A stretch of 64,000 bases of DNA from SMWC01 sp964466315 (GTDB lineage: Bacteria > Pseudomonadota > Gammaproteobacteria > Steroidobacterales > Rariloculaceae): assembly GCA_964466315.1 (NCBI GenBank), contig CAYXNS010000001.1:62001-126000 (forward strand), written 5' to 3'. How positions within the stretch are numbered: position 1 is the stretch's first letter; every line of letters starts with the position of its first letter. Below are positions 32,823 to 42,244 of the stretch, piece by piece. The notes beneath the pieces are model-generated. The model was not told the origin of the DNA and made no database searches. It saw only the letters and a list, made by a program, of their open reading frames with translations. The translations under genes and the position numbers were made by a program.

Positions 32823-34655
32823 TCAGATGTCGTAGATGATGGGTAATACGATCGAGAATCCGAGCCACATCAGGAGGGCCAGCGGCACGCCGGCGCGCAT
32901 GAAGTCCGAGAACTTGTAACCGCCGGCCGAGAGCAGCAGCAGATTCGTCTGGTACCCGTAAGGTGTCGCGTAGCTCATATTGGCGCCAAAGATCACGGCC
33001 AGGATGAACGGCTCGGCCGGCGAATTCAGCTCCATGGCCATCTGGATGGCGATCGGGGTGCCGATGATGCCTGCCGCCGCATTCGAGACTACGTTAGTCA
33101 GGATCATCATGACCAGGATCAACGAACTCAGTATGAAAGGCGTAGGCAGCAGTCTGACCCCTTCGACGAACGCCTGGGCGATATACAAAGCGCCACCGGT
33201 CGCTGTCATTGCGAGCCCGAGCGCGAGGCTCGCCACGATAATCATGATGACCTGCGGCGAGAGTGAGCCGGCGGCGTCTTCCCAAGTCAGACATTGGGTT
33301 GCGAGCATTGCGCCGACACCGACAACGGCGCTAACGGAAATCGGCAAGAGCCCCGTCGCCGCTGCCAGGACAACGAGGATCATGATCAGGAGTGCCCGGT
33401 CGGAACGATGTGTCCGCGGGAGATCGGTAGTGCCGTCCAGGACGAGTGCGTTGCCTGAGCGTTTGAGCTTCTCGAGTTGAGTATCCGCGCCCTGGACCAG
33501 CACTACATCGCCGTTGCGCAGATGCGTGGAGCCTATGTTGCCACTGACCTCCTCGATGCCGGGCTCGCGGGCACGGTGTAAGGCGAGTGGTAGTAGCCCG
33601 GTACGCTGCGTGAACCGCGTGCCTGCGAGACTTGCACGGTGTAGGAGCGATCCGCGTGTCACGACGATCTCGGCAAGATGTTGTTGATCCTTGATCGTTC
33701 CGACCTCGCCCGTGATCTCAGTCGCGCGCGGGTCGCTATGCAGTGTGGCGCCGAGCTGTTTCTCGAACTGCTTCAGGCGTTCCGGTGTGTCTCGGACCGC
33801 GAGTCGATCGCCGGCCAGGATTCTTACTGAGGGTAGTTTCGTGACGAACAGCCCTTCGCCGCGCTCGATGCGATCGACGCGCATCTCGTTGTCGGTCAGC
33901 GCGAGGCCTTCGGCGAAAGTCAGTCCACAGGCCACACTGGCATCATTGATATGCAACAGCGCGTTAAAAACACGTGGTGAACGATCCGCAAGCGGTTGCT
34001 TACGTTCGGGAAGAAGCCTGGGGGCGATGAGCCACAGATACAGCAGACCCGCGACGCCGACCAACAATACGGGCATTGTGAAGGCAAACATCCCGAACGG
34101 CTCGAGGCCTTGCTCGGCCGCGATTCCTACAACCAGTAGGTTGGTGGACGTGCCGATCGTCGTGGCCATGCCGCCGATCAGCGTGGCAAAGCCCACGGGC
34201 ATGAGGATGGATGACGGCGCGAGCTTATTTCTGACCGCGACGCCGATCAGCATCGGTAGTAGCATGATGACGATCGGCGTGTTATTGACGAATGCGCTCA
34301 ATATCGCTGCTATGATGAGCGTGATCAGGCTGGCGAGCTTGGGTCTAGCCGTCCAGGCCTTGGCCAGAGAGACGGCGAGCGGCTGTAACGCGCCCGTCGC
34401 CTCGAGGCCTTTGCCCATGATCATGAGCGCACAGATCGTGATCAACGCTTCGTTACCAAAGCCGGCAAGAAATGAGGTCGGCGCGAGGCGTTCGCCGTTC
34501 GCCTCGTAGGGGAATAACTGAAAGCTCACGACGAGAATAACGAGTATTGCGAGGCCGGAGGCCTCCAGCGGCAGCCGGTCGCGCGTGAACAGATACAGCG
34601 CTAGCGGTGTCAGCAGCAAAACAAAAATGCCGTGGGCGTCCGGTAGGATGGGCAC
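32823..34655 (-). CDS. SLC13/DASS-family transporter with two RCK_C domains
   Basis: A 610-residue polytopic membrane protein. Two blocks of about six helices each flank a cytoplasmic insert (roughly residues 215-400) that folds as two TrkA-C (RCK_C) domains: VRILAGDRLAVRDTPERL and LRNGDVVLVQGADTQLEK. Helix motifs SAFVNNTPIVIMLLPM and NVVSNAAAGIIGTPIA are the paired SNT-type sequences of the DASS family. Such proteins carry sulfate, dicarboxylates or similar anions; the substrate is not determinable. It ends 59 bases before trpL with no terminator between, so read-through into trp is possible. Confidence 0.85.
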   Translation of the reverse strand: MPILPDAHGIFVLLLTPLALYLFTRDRLPLEASGLAILVILVVSFQLFPYEANGERLAPTSFLAGFGNEALITICALMIMGKGLEATGALQPLAVSLAKAWTARPKLASLITLIIAAILSAFVNNTPIVIMLLPMLIGVAVRNKLAPSSILMPVGFATLIGGMATTIGTSTNLLVVGIAAEQGLEPFGMFAFTMPVLLVGVAGLLYLWLIAPRLLPERKQPLADRSPRVFNALLHINDASVACGLTFAEGLALTDNEMRVDRIERGEGLFVTKLPSVRILAGDRLAVRDTPERLKQFEKQLGATLHSDPRATEITGEVGTIKDQQHLAEIVVTRGSLLHRASLAGTRFTQRTGLLPLALHRAREPGIEEVSGNIGSTHLRNGDVVLVQGADTQLEKLKRSGNALVLDGTTDLPRTHRSDRALLIMILVVLAAATGLLPISVSAVVGVGAMLATQCLTWEDAAGSLSPQVIMIIVASLALGLAMTATGGALYIAQAFVEGVRLLPTPFILSSLILVMMILTNVVSNAAAGIIGTPIAIQMAMELNSPAEPFILAVIFGANMSYATPYGYQTNLLLLSAGGYKFSDFMRAGVPLALLMWLGFSIVLPIIYDI

Positions 34656-34737
34656 AGATTACTTCTTGGTTTATGGCCTGACTCCCTAATACCATGCTTG
34701 TGGACCCATCGCCAACTTCTGATATCCACTAATAACC

Positions 34738-36570
34738 GTGAATCATTCTCCGAAACCGCCGATCGGGCTCGAGAACTATCTCGGTGTCTATCGTTACAGC
34801 CGTCGCGCGGTCGACCTCGTATGGAGCACGCATAGGGGGCTGACCATTGCGCTCGCACTACTCACGATCACGGCCGGGCTCCTGCCGGCCGGTGTCGCCT
34901 ACGTCGGAAAACTCATAATCGACGCCGTGGTTGCTGCGATTGTCGTGGTTCAGTCGGGTGTTGCGCCCGCTTACTCAGAAGTCCTGGTATTCGTGGCCAT
35001 CGAGGGTGTGCTCGTCGCCGCCATCGCCGCAGTCCAGCGCGGCATCGGCTTCTGCCAGACGCTGCTCCGGGTGTTGTTGAGCCAGCGGGTTAATATATTG
35101 ATTCTCGAGAAAGCACTGACGCTCGAGCTCGCCCAGTTTGAGGACTCCGAGTTCTACGATAAACTCAACCGGGCGCGGCAGGAAGCCTCGAGCCGCCCTC
35201 TGAGCCTGGTCAATCGGACATTTGGCCTTGCCCAGCACGGCGTGTCCCTGGTGAGCTATGCGGTGTTATTGCTGCAGTTCTCGCCATGGGCCGTGTGCAT
35301 ACTGGTACTCGCGGGGATTCCCGCATTCGTCGCGGAGACCCACTTCTCCGGAAGTCGCTTTCGAATTTTCCGCCATCGCTCCCCGGATCGGCGCAAGCTC
35401 ATGTATCTCGAGATGGTCCTGGCACGTGAAGATCACGCGAAAGAAGTCCAGATGTTCCAGCTCGGGCCCGAACTGCTCAAGCGCTACCGGGACATCTTCA
35501 AGCTGTTGTTCGATGAGGAGCGCGACCTCACGATTCGCCGCGATTCGTGGGGCTTGGGGCTGGGGCTCCTGACCAATCTCGCGTTTTACGGCGCGTATGC
35601 GTGGATCGCTGTCGCAACGATCCAGGGGGCTATCACGCTCGGCCAGATGACGATGTATCTTCTAGTATTCAAGCAGGGTCAGTCTTCTGTATCGTCGATG
35701 CTGAGCGCTATCGGCGGAATGTACGAGGATAACCTCTATCTCTCGAATCTATACGATTACCTTGAGCAACCGACGCCCGTAAGGCATCGCGTCGAGCTGC
35801 TCGGGCCTGAACCACGAGCCGGCCTTGTCTTCGAAGGCGTGACCTTCACTTACCCGGGTGCAAGCCATGCGGCACTGCAGGGCATCGATCTCGAGATAAA
35901 GCACGGGCAGAGTGTCGGCATCGTCGGCCGCAACGGTTCGGGCAAGACCACGCTGATCAAATTGCTCGCCGGGCTGTACGAGCCCGATGCCGGCTATATC
36001 GGTTACCAGGGCCTGGATCTAACTGCGTGGGATCCGGACGCACTGCGCCGCTCAATCGGTGTCATATTTCAGGACTTCAACCGCTATCAGCTCCAGGTCG
36101 GCGAGAACATCGGTGTCGGCGATGCCACCGAGCTTTTGAATGAAGAGCGCTGGATCGAGGCCGCCGAGATGGGCCGGGCGGCCGAATTCATCGACCGGCT
36201 TCCGGCAGGTTATGCCACGCAACTCGGACGCTGGTTTCATGCGGGTCAAGAGCTCTCAGGTGGGCAGTGGCAGCGAATCGCCCTGGCGCGGGCTTTCATG
36301 CGCAGCGCGGCGAATATTCTCGTCCTCGACGAGCCCACGGCATCGATGGATTCGGAGACCGAGGCCGAGATCTTCGAACACTTTCGCTCGCTAACGGAAG
36401 ACAAGATCGCGATCCTTATCTCGCACCGGTTTTCCACGGTCCGACGCGCCGACCTGATCGTCGTCATGGATGAAGGGCGGATCGTCGAGCGCGGTAATCA
36501 TGAGGAACTCGTCGCGCTCGGGGGCCGGTATGCACGGCTCTTCGAACTCCAAGCCCGTGGTTATCGCTGA
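34738..36570 (+). CDS. ABC exporter, fused permease and ATPase
   Basis: A 610-residue type IV half-transporter with GTG start. Six transmembrane helices occupy the first ~330 residues; one ATPase domain follows: Walker A GIVGRNGSGKTTLIK, Q-loop IFQDFNRY, signature ELSGGQWQRIALARAF, Walker B NILVLDEPTASMD and H-loop ISHRFS. It must dimerise. The membrane part is divergent (GLENYLGVYRYSRRAVDL at the start) and resembles exporters often found near peptide-modification genes, but no such genes are here. Substrate unknown. Confidence 0.85.
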   Translation: MNHSPKPPIGLENYLGVYRYSRRAVDLVWSTHRGLTIALALLTITAGLLPAGVAYVGKLIIDAVVAAIVVVQSGVAPAYSEVLVFVAIEGVLVAAIAAVQRGIGFCQTLLRVLLSQRVNILILEKALTLELAQFEDSEFYDKLNRARQEASSRPLSLVNRTFGLAQHGVSLVSYAVLLLQFSPWAVCILVLAGIPAFVAETHFSGSRFRIFRHRSPDRRKLMYLEMVLAREDHAKEVQMFQLGPELLKRYRDIFKLLFDEERDLTIRRDSWGLGLGLLTNLAFYGAYAWIAVATIQGAITLGQMTMYLLVFKQGQSSVSSMLSAIGGMYEDNLYLSNLYDYLEQPTPVRHRVELLGPEPRAGLVFEGVTFTYPGASHAALQGIDLEIKHGQSVGIVGRNGSGKTTLIKLLAGLYEPDAGYIGYQGLDLTAWDPDALRRSIGVIFQDFNRYQLQVGENIGVGDATELLNEERWIEAAEMGRAAEFIDRLPAGYATQLGRWFHAGQELSGGQWQRIALARAFMRSAANILVLDEPTASMDSETEAEIFEHFRSLTEDKIAILISHRFSTVRRADLIVVMDEGRIVERGNHEELVALGGRYARLFELQARGYR

Positions 36571-36635
36571 GCCTCCAAACCGCGTATAGCGCTACCGCCT
36601 AAGGTACAATCCGACTCCGCCCAGGCGTATGTCGC

Positions 36636-39377
36636 ATGTCCACTCCCGCACCAGAATCCGTCCCTCGCGCCGACATCTTCTTCGCCGAGAAGGACAAAGC
36701 GCTGCGTGACGATGTTCATCGTCTGGGTGGACTCGTCGGCGAACTGGTTAAGGATCAGGGCGGGGAAGCGCTGTTCGATCTCGTCGAGGCAGCCCGCTGC
36801 GCGTCTATCGCACAACGCGAGGGCGATACCAACGCACATCAAGAGCTGAGGACACTTCTTGCCGCGCTCACGCCACGTACCGCCAAGGACTTCATTCGTG
36901 CCTTTTCGACCTATTTTCAGATGGTCAATATGGCGGAAAAGGTGCACCGGATACGCCGGCGCCGGGCTTATCTGCGGGATGCTGAAACGCCACAGCCGCT
37001 CGGGTTCGCAGATACGCTAAGCCGGCTCAAGGAAGCGGGCGTCGATGCGGCGTCGATCGAGAGCGTACTGAATACCGTCTCGGTCGAGCCGGTGTTCACG
37101 GCGCATCCGACCGAGGCTACGCGACGCACGCTTCTAAGAAAGCAACAGAATGTCGCGCGACACCTCGTGGAAATGCTCGATCCGTATATGACGCCTCAGG
37201 AGGAGCGAGCCACGCTCGGGCGCATCAAAATGGAGATGACGACGGGGTGGCAGACCGAAGAGCACCCCGATACGCAAGTCAGAGTCAGCGATGAAGCGGA
37301 GCACGTCCTGTTCTTCCTGACCGACGTCCTCTATCGGATGATTCCTCCGTTCTACGAAGGTCTCGAGGAAGCATTGAATACCATCTATCCGGAGCACGGT
37401 AGTCGTATCCACCCGTCCACCGTGGTCCGTTTTGGATCCTGGGTTGGCGGCGACATGGATGGCAACCCGAACGTCACCGCCAAGAGCCTCCGTGAATCAT
37501 TGTCGCGGCAAAGGGCGCTGGTACTCGACTTGTATTACAACGAATGTCTGACACTCGCGAGACAACTAAGCCAGAGCGAGAGCAGAATTGAGTTCAACGA
37601 GGAAATTAGCAAACGCAGCACGCTATACGCTGGGCATTTCCCGAAGGCCGCGCATTCCGTCCCGGCCAGACACCGACACATGCCCTACCGGGGCTTTCTG
37701 CGGCTCGTGGCCGCGCGCTTGCAGGCGACCTACGACGATGCGGCTTTCCCCTACGAGTCGCCCGAGGAGTTCATCCAGGACATCGGGCTGGTTGCCGACA
37801 GCCTGCGGGCAAACAAGGGCCGTAACGCGGGGCTGTTCGGGATGTATCGACTCATGAGGCGTATCGAGACATTCGGCTTCCATATCGCCACCCTCGATAT
37901 TCGGCAGAACGCGTTGGTTCATCGTCGCGTCGTGGGTGAGGGTCTACAGGACGAACATTGGCTCGACCGTTCGTCCGAGGAGCGTACCGCGCGATTGCGG
38001 GGAGCGCTCAACCGCCGCGAGTCGCCCGTGGGCAAGTTCTCTTCGGAGGGCCGCCGCACGCTCGCGGTGTTCCAGGCGATTGCGCATTGCCGGCGCAAGT
38101 ATGGCGCACAGGCAATCGGCCCCTACATCGTCAGCATGGCACATGGCCCCGACGACGTGCTGTCGGTACTGCTCCTGGCCAAGTGGGGCGACCTGGGCCC
38201 GAAGGGCGGCTCGGTGCCGCTCGACGTAGTGCCGCTGTTCGAGACGGTCGAAGATCTACAGAACGCTTCATCGATCATGGCAGGCTTGCTCGCCGACAAC
38301 AGTTATCGAGATCATCTCGAGCGTCGGCAGTCTCATCAAATGGTCATGGTCGGGTATTCCGACAGCAACAAGGATGGTGGTCTCGCATCGGCTCGGTGGA
38401 CACTGCGGCGCGCGCAGCAAGACCTCGTCGAGATCATGCGTGACCTAGGCGTGAAGCTGACGATCTTCCATGGTCGGGGCGGGACGATCAGTCGCGGCGG
38501 CGGGCGACTCCACGAGGCTGTGATGGCGGCCCCGGCTGGTGCCGTCGCCGGGCGCCTGCGAATGACAGAGCAGGGCGAGATGATCAACGCCAAGTACGGG
38601 TTGCGGGCGATTGCGATGCGCTCGCTCGAACAGACGGTCAGTTCCGTACTGTTCGCATCGGCACAGGACCCCGTTCCCGACTCCTCGGAACCGCGCTGGT
38701 GTTCGATCATGGACGAGCTATCCGGCGCGAGCCGCGACGTCTACAAACAGCTGATCTACGATCAGCCTGCCTTCTGGGAATACTTTCGCGGCGCCACGCC
38801 CATAGACGTCATTGAGCGACTCGGTATCGGTTCGCGGCCGGTTTACCGTTCGGACAGCGCCAATATTCAAGACGTGAGAGCGATTCCCTGGGTATTCGCT
38901 TGGACGCAGACGAGGCTGTTGCTGCCCGGCTGGTTTGGAGTCGGATCCGGGCTACAGCACGCGATTGAGCAGTTTGGTGAAGATACTATCCATGACATGC
39001 TGGAGAGCTGGAAATTCTTCCGGGTATTGCTTTCGGACGTCGAGATCGTGCTCGGCAAGACCGACATAGAAATCGCCGAGCGTTATTCAGAACTCGCCGG
39101 CCCGCTGCACGAAAAGTTCTTTCCTATCATACGCGCCGAGTACGACCATTGCACCGAAATCATTCTCGCACTCCGCAGGCAAAAGATCCTCTTGGAGAAT
39201 GAAGCTACGCTGCGCAGAGCAATTCGCTTGCGAAACCCCTACGTCGATCCGATGAGCCTGTTGCAGATCGATCTACTACGGCGTTGGCGAGAAGGCGGAA
39301 GCGCCGACGACGCGATGTTGCAAGCGTTGATGGCCAGTATCAATGGGATCGCACACGGTATGCAAAATACGGGCTGA
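36636..39377 (+). CDS. ppc: Phosphoenolpyruvate carboxylase
   Basis: Carboxylates PEP to oxaloacetate, replenishing the TCA cycle. 913 residues. Catalytic regions: VFTAHPTEATRRT (active-site His), GGDMDGNPNVTAKS, GYSDSNKDGG and FHGRGGTISRGGG. The protein ends MQNTG, the invariant C-terminus that lines the active site. The short variation TISRGGGR in the glycine loop differs from the enterobacterial TIGRGGAP. Single-gene unit with a 65-base upstream gap. Confidence 0.95.
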   Translation: MSTPAPESVPRADIFFAEKDKALRDDVHRLGGLVGELVKDQGGEALFDLVEAARCASIAQREGDTNAHQELRTLLAALTPRTAKDFIRAFSTYFQMVNMAEKVHRIRRRRAYLRDAETPQPLGFADTLSRLKEAGVDAASIESVLNTVSVEPVFTAHPTEATRRTLLRKQQNVARHLVEMLDPYMTPQEERATLGRIKMEMTTGWQTEEHPDTQVRVSDEAEHVLFFLTDVLYRMIPPFYEGLEEALNTIYPEHGSRIHPSTVVRFGSWVGGDMDGNPNVTAKSLRESLSRQRALVLDLYYNECLTLARQLSQSESRIEFNEEISKRSTLYAGHFPKAAHSVPARHRHMPYRGFLRLVAARLQATYDDAAFPYESPEEFIQDIGLVADSLRANKGRNAGLFGMYRLMRRIETFGFHIATLDIRQNALVHRRVVGEGLQDEHWLDRSSEERTARLRGALNRRESPVGKFSSEGRRTLAVFQAIAHCRRKYGAQAIGPYIVSMAHGPDDVLSVLLLAKWGDLGPKGGSVPLDVVPLFETVEDLQNASSIMAGLLADNSYRDHLERRQSHQMVMVGYSDSNKDGGLASARWTLRRAQQDLVEIMRDLGVKLTIFHGRGGTISRGGGRLHEAVMAAPAGAVAGRLRMTEQGEMINAKYGLRAIAMRSLEQTVSSVLFASAQDPVPDSSEPRWCSIMDELSGASRDVYKQLIYDQPAFWEYFRGATPIDVIERLGIGSRPVYRSDSANIQDVRAIPWVFAWTQTRLLLPGWFGVGSGLQHAIEQFGEDTIHDMLESWKFFRVLLSDVEIVLGKTDIEIAERYSELAGPLHEKFFPIIRAEYDHCTEIILALRRQKILLENEATLRRAIRLRNPYVDPMSLLQIDLLRRWREGGSADDAMLQALMASINGIAHGMQNTG

Positions 39378-39382
39378 ATCGG

Positions 39383-39889
39383 TTAACGGCCTGCTTTGAC
39401 TTTCGTCTTACGCGGGGGCTTGAGCCACCGGATCACCCGATCCTCGACTTCGTCGCCGCCGAGCGCCGACTCTACTATCGCCCGGCCGCGTATAGAGATT
39501 CCGGCACGATGAACGCTTTCCCGCGTCCCCGATACGAGTGGATGCCAGTCCGCCAGACCGCAGCCTTCGGCGAGGCGGCGATAAGCGCAGGTACCGGGCA
39601 TCCACGCGAGATCCGCGAGGTTTTTTAGCTCGAGCACGACACAGTCGGGAACATGTTCGAGACGCTCCGCATAGTTGGTATAGCGACAACTCGTCAGATC
39701 CAGAAGCCGGCAGGCGACGTTGGTATAATGCACGCTTCCTGTATCCTCGTCTTCGAACTTGTGCAGGCAGCAACGGCCGCAGCCGTCGCAGAGCGACTCC
39801 CATTCAGTGTGAGTTACCTCCTGAAGCGTCTTGTGCTCCCAGAAAGGTGCACCCGGATCCGGTCGGCGGTTCTTGGAGCGCTTCGGCAT
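39383..39889 (-). CDS. YcgN-type cysteine cluster protein (UPF0260)
   Basis: A 168-residue cytoplasmic protein of the YkgJ/YcgN family. A Cys-rich metal site CDGCGRCCLHKFEDED is followed by more conserved cysteines (VACRLLDLTSCRYTNY, PGTCAYRRLAEGCGLADWHP). The cluster probably binds Zn or an Fe-S centre, but its role is unknown. It is convergent with ppc, whose stop lies 5 bases from this gene's stop, and divergent from the dehydrogenase gene. Confidence 0.88.
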   Translation of the reverse strand: MPKRSKNRRPDPGAPFWEHKTLQEVTHTEWESLCDGCGRCCLHKFEDEDTGSVHYTNVACRLLDLTSCRYTNYAERLEHVPDCVVLELKNLADLAWMPGTCAYRRLAEGCGLADWHPLVSGTRESVHRAGISIRGRAIVESALGGDEVEDRVIRWLKPPRKTKVKAGR

Positions 39890-39915
39890 AGGGCCATAGT
39901 GTAAGCTGTTGCGCC

Positions 39916-40884
39916 GTGACGAAACGGATGAAAGCTGCCTTCCTGGATTACGGGACTCTGGGCCCCGGAGTCGATACCGCGCCGCTCGATGAGCTCGTCG
40001 ACGTCGAGTACTATGAGTTTTCGCCCCCGGACGACATACTGGTCCGCCTGCACGATGTGGGCATCGGCATCGTCAATAAGGCGCGAGTCGACGCGGAAAC
40101 GATGGCGGCGAATCCCAGCCTGAAACTCATCGTTCTGGCCGCGACCGGCAGCGACAATGTCGATCTCGAGGCCGCACGGGAACGCGGGGTCGCGGTGGTG
40201 AATATCCGCAACTACTGTACTCCGGCGGTCGTACAGCATGTCTTCGCATTGATATTGGCGCTGACACGCCAGCTCGAGGGCTACCAAACCGTGGTTGACG
40301 CCGGCGCCTGGCAGCGAAGCAACACGTTTGCGCTCTTCGATTTCCCGATCCGGGAACTCACAGGAAAGGTGCTCGGAATCGTCGGCTACGGATCCCTAGG
40401 CCGTGGCGTTGCCGACGTGGGCTGGGCGTTCGGGATGGAAGTGTTGATCGCAGCGCGCCCCGGAGCGGAAGAGAACGCATCCCTGGAATCTCGTATCCCG
40501 CTCGACACACTCCTCGGGCAGGCAGATGTACTCAGCCTGCACTGCCCGTTGACGGCGACTAACCGCCATATGATCGGCGCTCGCGAACTGGCGGCAATGA
40601 AGTCCGATGCACTGTTGATCAATACCGCGCGCGGCGCTCTCGTGGACAGCGCGGCACTGGTCGAAGCATTACGGCAGGGCGAAATCGGAGGTGCGGGAAT
40701 CGATGTGCTGGCGAAGGAGCCACCCACGGACGACGAGCCGCTGCTGACTGCCGGCATTCCGAATCTGATCCTGACGCCGCATATCGCCTGGACCGCAACG
40801 GAGTCGAGGCAACGAACGCTCGATCAGGTGGCCGAGAACGTAAAGGACTATCTTGCCGGTGGAGAGCTACGGCGCCTGGTCTGA
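39916..40884 (+). CDS. D-isomer-specific 2-hydroxyacid dehydrogenase
   Basis: A 322-residue NAD-dependent oxidoreductase. Nucleotide-binding fold: GKVLGIVGYGSLGRGVADVG. Catalytic Arg in INTARGALVDS, Glu region in DVLAKEPPTDDEPL, and catalytic His in LILTPHIAWTATES. Sequence style (MKAAFLDYGTLGPGVDTAPL) is closest to glycerate/hydroxypyruvate reductase (HprA-like), but the substrate is not certain. Translation may start at GTG 39916 or ATG 39928. Confidence 0.88.
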   Translation: MTKRMKAAFLDYGTLGPGVDTAPLDELVDVEYYEFSPPDDILVRLHDVGIGIVNKARVDAETMAANPSLKLIVLAATGSDNVDLEAARERGVAVVNIRNYCTPAVVQHVFALILALTRQLEGYQTVVDAGAWQRSNTFALFDFPIRELTGKVLGIVGYGSLGRGVADVGWAFGMEVLIAARPGAEENASLESRIPLDTLLGQADVLSLHCPLTATNRHMIGARELAAMKSDALLINTARGALVDSAALVEALRQGEIGGAGIDVLAKEPPTDDEPLLTAGIPNLILTPHIAWTATESRQRTLDQVAENVKDYLAGGELRRLV

Positions 40885-40886
40885 CG

Positions 40887-41582
40887 TCAGCTCGGCGGAT
40901 GCTCGGGGCCGACGAGACGGCCCGCCGCGAGTTCGAATATGCGGTTGCAGCGGTCTGCCGCAACGATATCGTGGGTAACGAGCACCAGAGTCGTCTCGGC
41001 GGCGGCGTTGAGCTCGAATAAGAGACTCATGACGCGCGCACCCGTCTTGTTGTCGAGATTCCCGGTCGGCTCGTCCGCGAATAGCAGCGCGGGTTCCGTA
41101 ACGAAAGCTCGTGCAATTGCGACGCGCTGTTTCTCTCCGCCCGAGAGTTGTCGCGGATAGTGGTGCAGGCGGCTCTCGAGGCCGACCTGGGTCAGAGCCT
41201 TACGGGCGCGTTCCGCTTCGTGATCCACTCCGCTGAGTTCGAGCGGCAGCAACACATTCTCGAGCGCCGTGAGCGACGGCAGCAGATGAAATGACTGAAA
41301 GATGAATCCGACCTGGCGATTCCGGAGTCTTGCTCGGCCGTCCTCGTCCAGCGCGGTAAGCTCCTCATCGCCGAGCCAGACCTGCCCGCTGGTGGGCTCG
41401 TCCAGGCCTGCGAGAAGCGCCAATAGCGTCGATTTCCCGGCACCTGAGGGCCCAACAACTGCCGCGGTCTCGCCTCGCTTTACGCTGAGGCTGACATCGT
41501 TCAGGATGGTCAGCTCCCCTTCGGGGCTGGTAACCTTTTTGGTTAGTGCCCGGGCAGTTAGTAAGGACTTTGCATCAATCAT
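40887..41582 (-). CDS. ybbA: ABC transporter ATPase, YbbA/LolD-like
   Basis: A ~231-residue ATPase subunit of the MacB/LolD class. Walker A AVVGPSGAGKSTLLALLAG, signature QLSGGEKQRVAIARAF, Walker B ALLFADEPTGNLD and H-loop LVTHD. ATG 41582 is chosen because homology begins at KSLLTARALTKKV; the longer frame upstream runs antisense through tesA. Its start codon overlaps that of divergent tesA by two bases. The permease partner (YbbP type) normally next to it is absent; it ends 2 bases from the dehydrogenase stop. Confidence 0.88.
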   Translation of the reverse strand: MIDAKSLLTARALTKKVTSPEGELTILNDVSLSVKRGETAAVVGPSGAGKSTLLALLAGLDEPTSGQVWLGDEELTALDEDGRARLRNRQVGFIFQSFHLLPSLTALENVLLPLELSGVDHEAERARKALTQVGLESRLHHYPRQLSGGEKQRVAIARAFVTEPALLFADEPTGNLDNKTGARVMSLLFELNAAAETTLVLVTHDIVAADRCNRIFELAAGRLVGPEHPPS

Positions 41583-42222
41583 GTTCGTCAAAGGCGTAAA
41601 TCGAGTCCACTCGGTCGCCGGAGTGTTGACAGCGGCGCTCATTGCGTTCGTCGGGGCCACGTCCGTCAGGTCTGCCGAACAGACCATCGTCGTTGTCGGC
41701 GATTCCCTGAGCAGCGGCTACGGAATGCGTATCGAGCAGTCCTGGGTGTCCAAGCTGGAAGATCGCCTCAAGATCGAAGGTTACGGATATGAAGTAGTCA
41801 ATTCCAGTATCTCGGGAGACACGACTTCCGGCGGGCTGGCCAGGTTGCCGAGGATTCTCGAACTGCATCAACCCGTGATCGTGATCATCGAACTCGGTGG
41901 CAACGACGGGTTGCGCGGACAACCCGTGAGTAATCTGCGTGCCAATCTCGCTGCGATGATCGTGATGACACAGGATTCCGGCGCTACGCCCATGTTGACC
42001 GGTATTCGGATTCCGCCGAATTATGGTCCGGGGTATACGGCGGCTCTGGCCAACATCTATTCGGAACTCGCAGCCGAGTTCGGGCTCCCGCTCGTACAGT
42101 TTCTGATGGACGACGTCGCGCTCAACGGCGAACTCATGCAGGCGGACGGCGTCCATCCCAACGCGCGGGGTAACGACGTCATGCTCGAGAACGTGTGGGC
42201 TGTGCTCGAGGGTTTGCTCTGA
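41581..42222 (+). CDS. tesA: Periplasmic acyl-CoA thioesterase I / lysophospholipase (TesA)
   Basis: An SGNH hydrolase of 213 residues with a signal peptide (residues 1-32, ending VRSA). Block I GDSLSSGYGM (Ser42), block III GGNDGLRG, and block V DGVHPNARG with the catalytic Asp/His. TesA hydrolyses acyl-CoA and acyl-ACP thioesters and esters. ATG 41581 fits the signal peptide. Divergence from ybbA is the same as in E. coli. fadD follows 22 bases downstream on the same strand, a sensible fatty-acid pair. Confidence 0.93.
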   Translation: MFVKGVNRVHSVAGVLTAALIAFVGATSVRSAEQTIVVVGDSLSSGYGMRIEQSWVSKLEDRLKIEGYGYEVVNSSISGDTTSGGLARLPRILELHQPVIVIIELGGNDGLRGQPVSNLRANLAAMIVMTQDSGATPMLTGIRIPPNYGPGYTAALANIYSELAAEFGLPLVQFLMDDVALNGELMQADGVHPNARGNDVMLENVWAVLEGLL

Positions 42223-42244
42223 GTCTTGCCGATAGCATCGCCTG

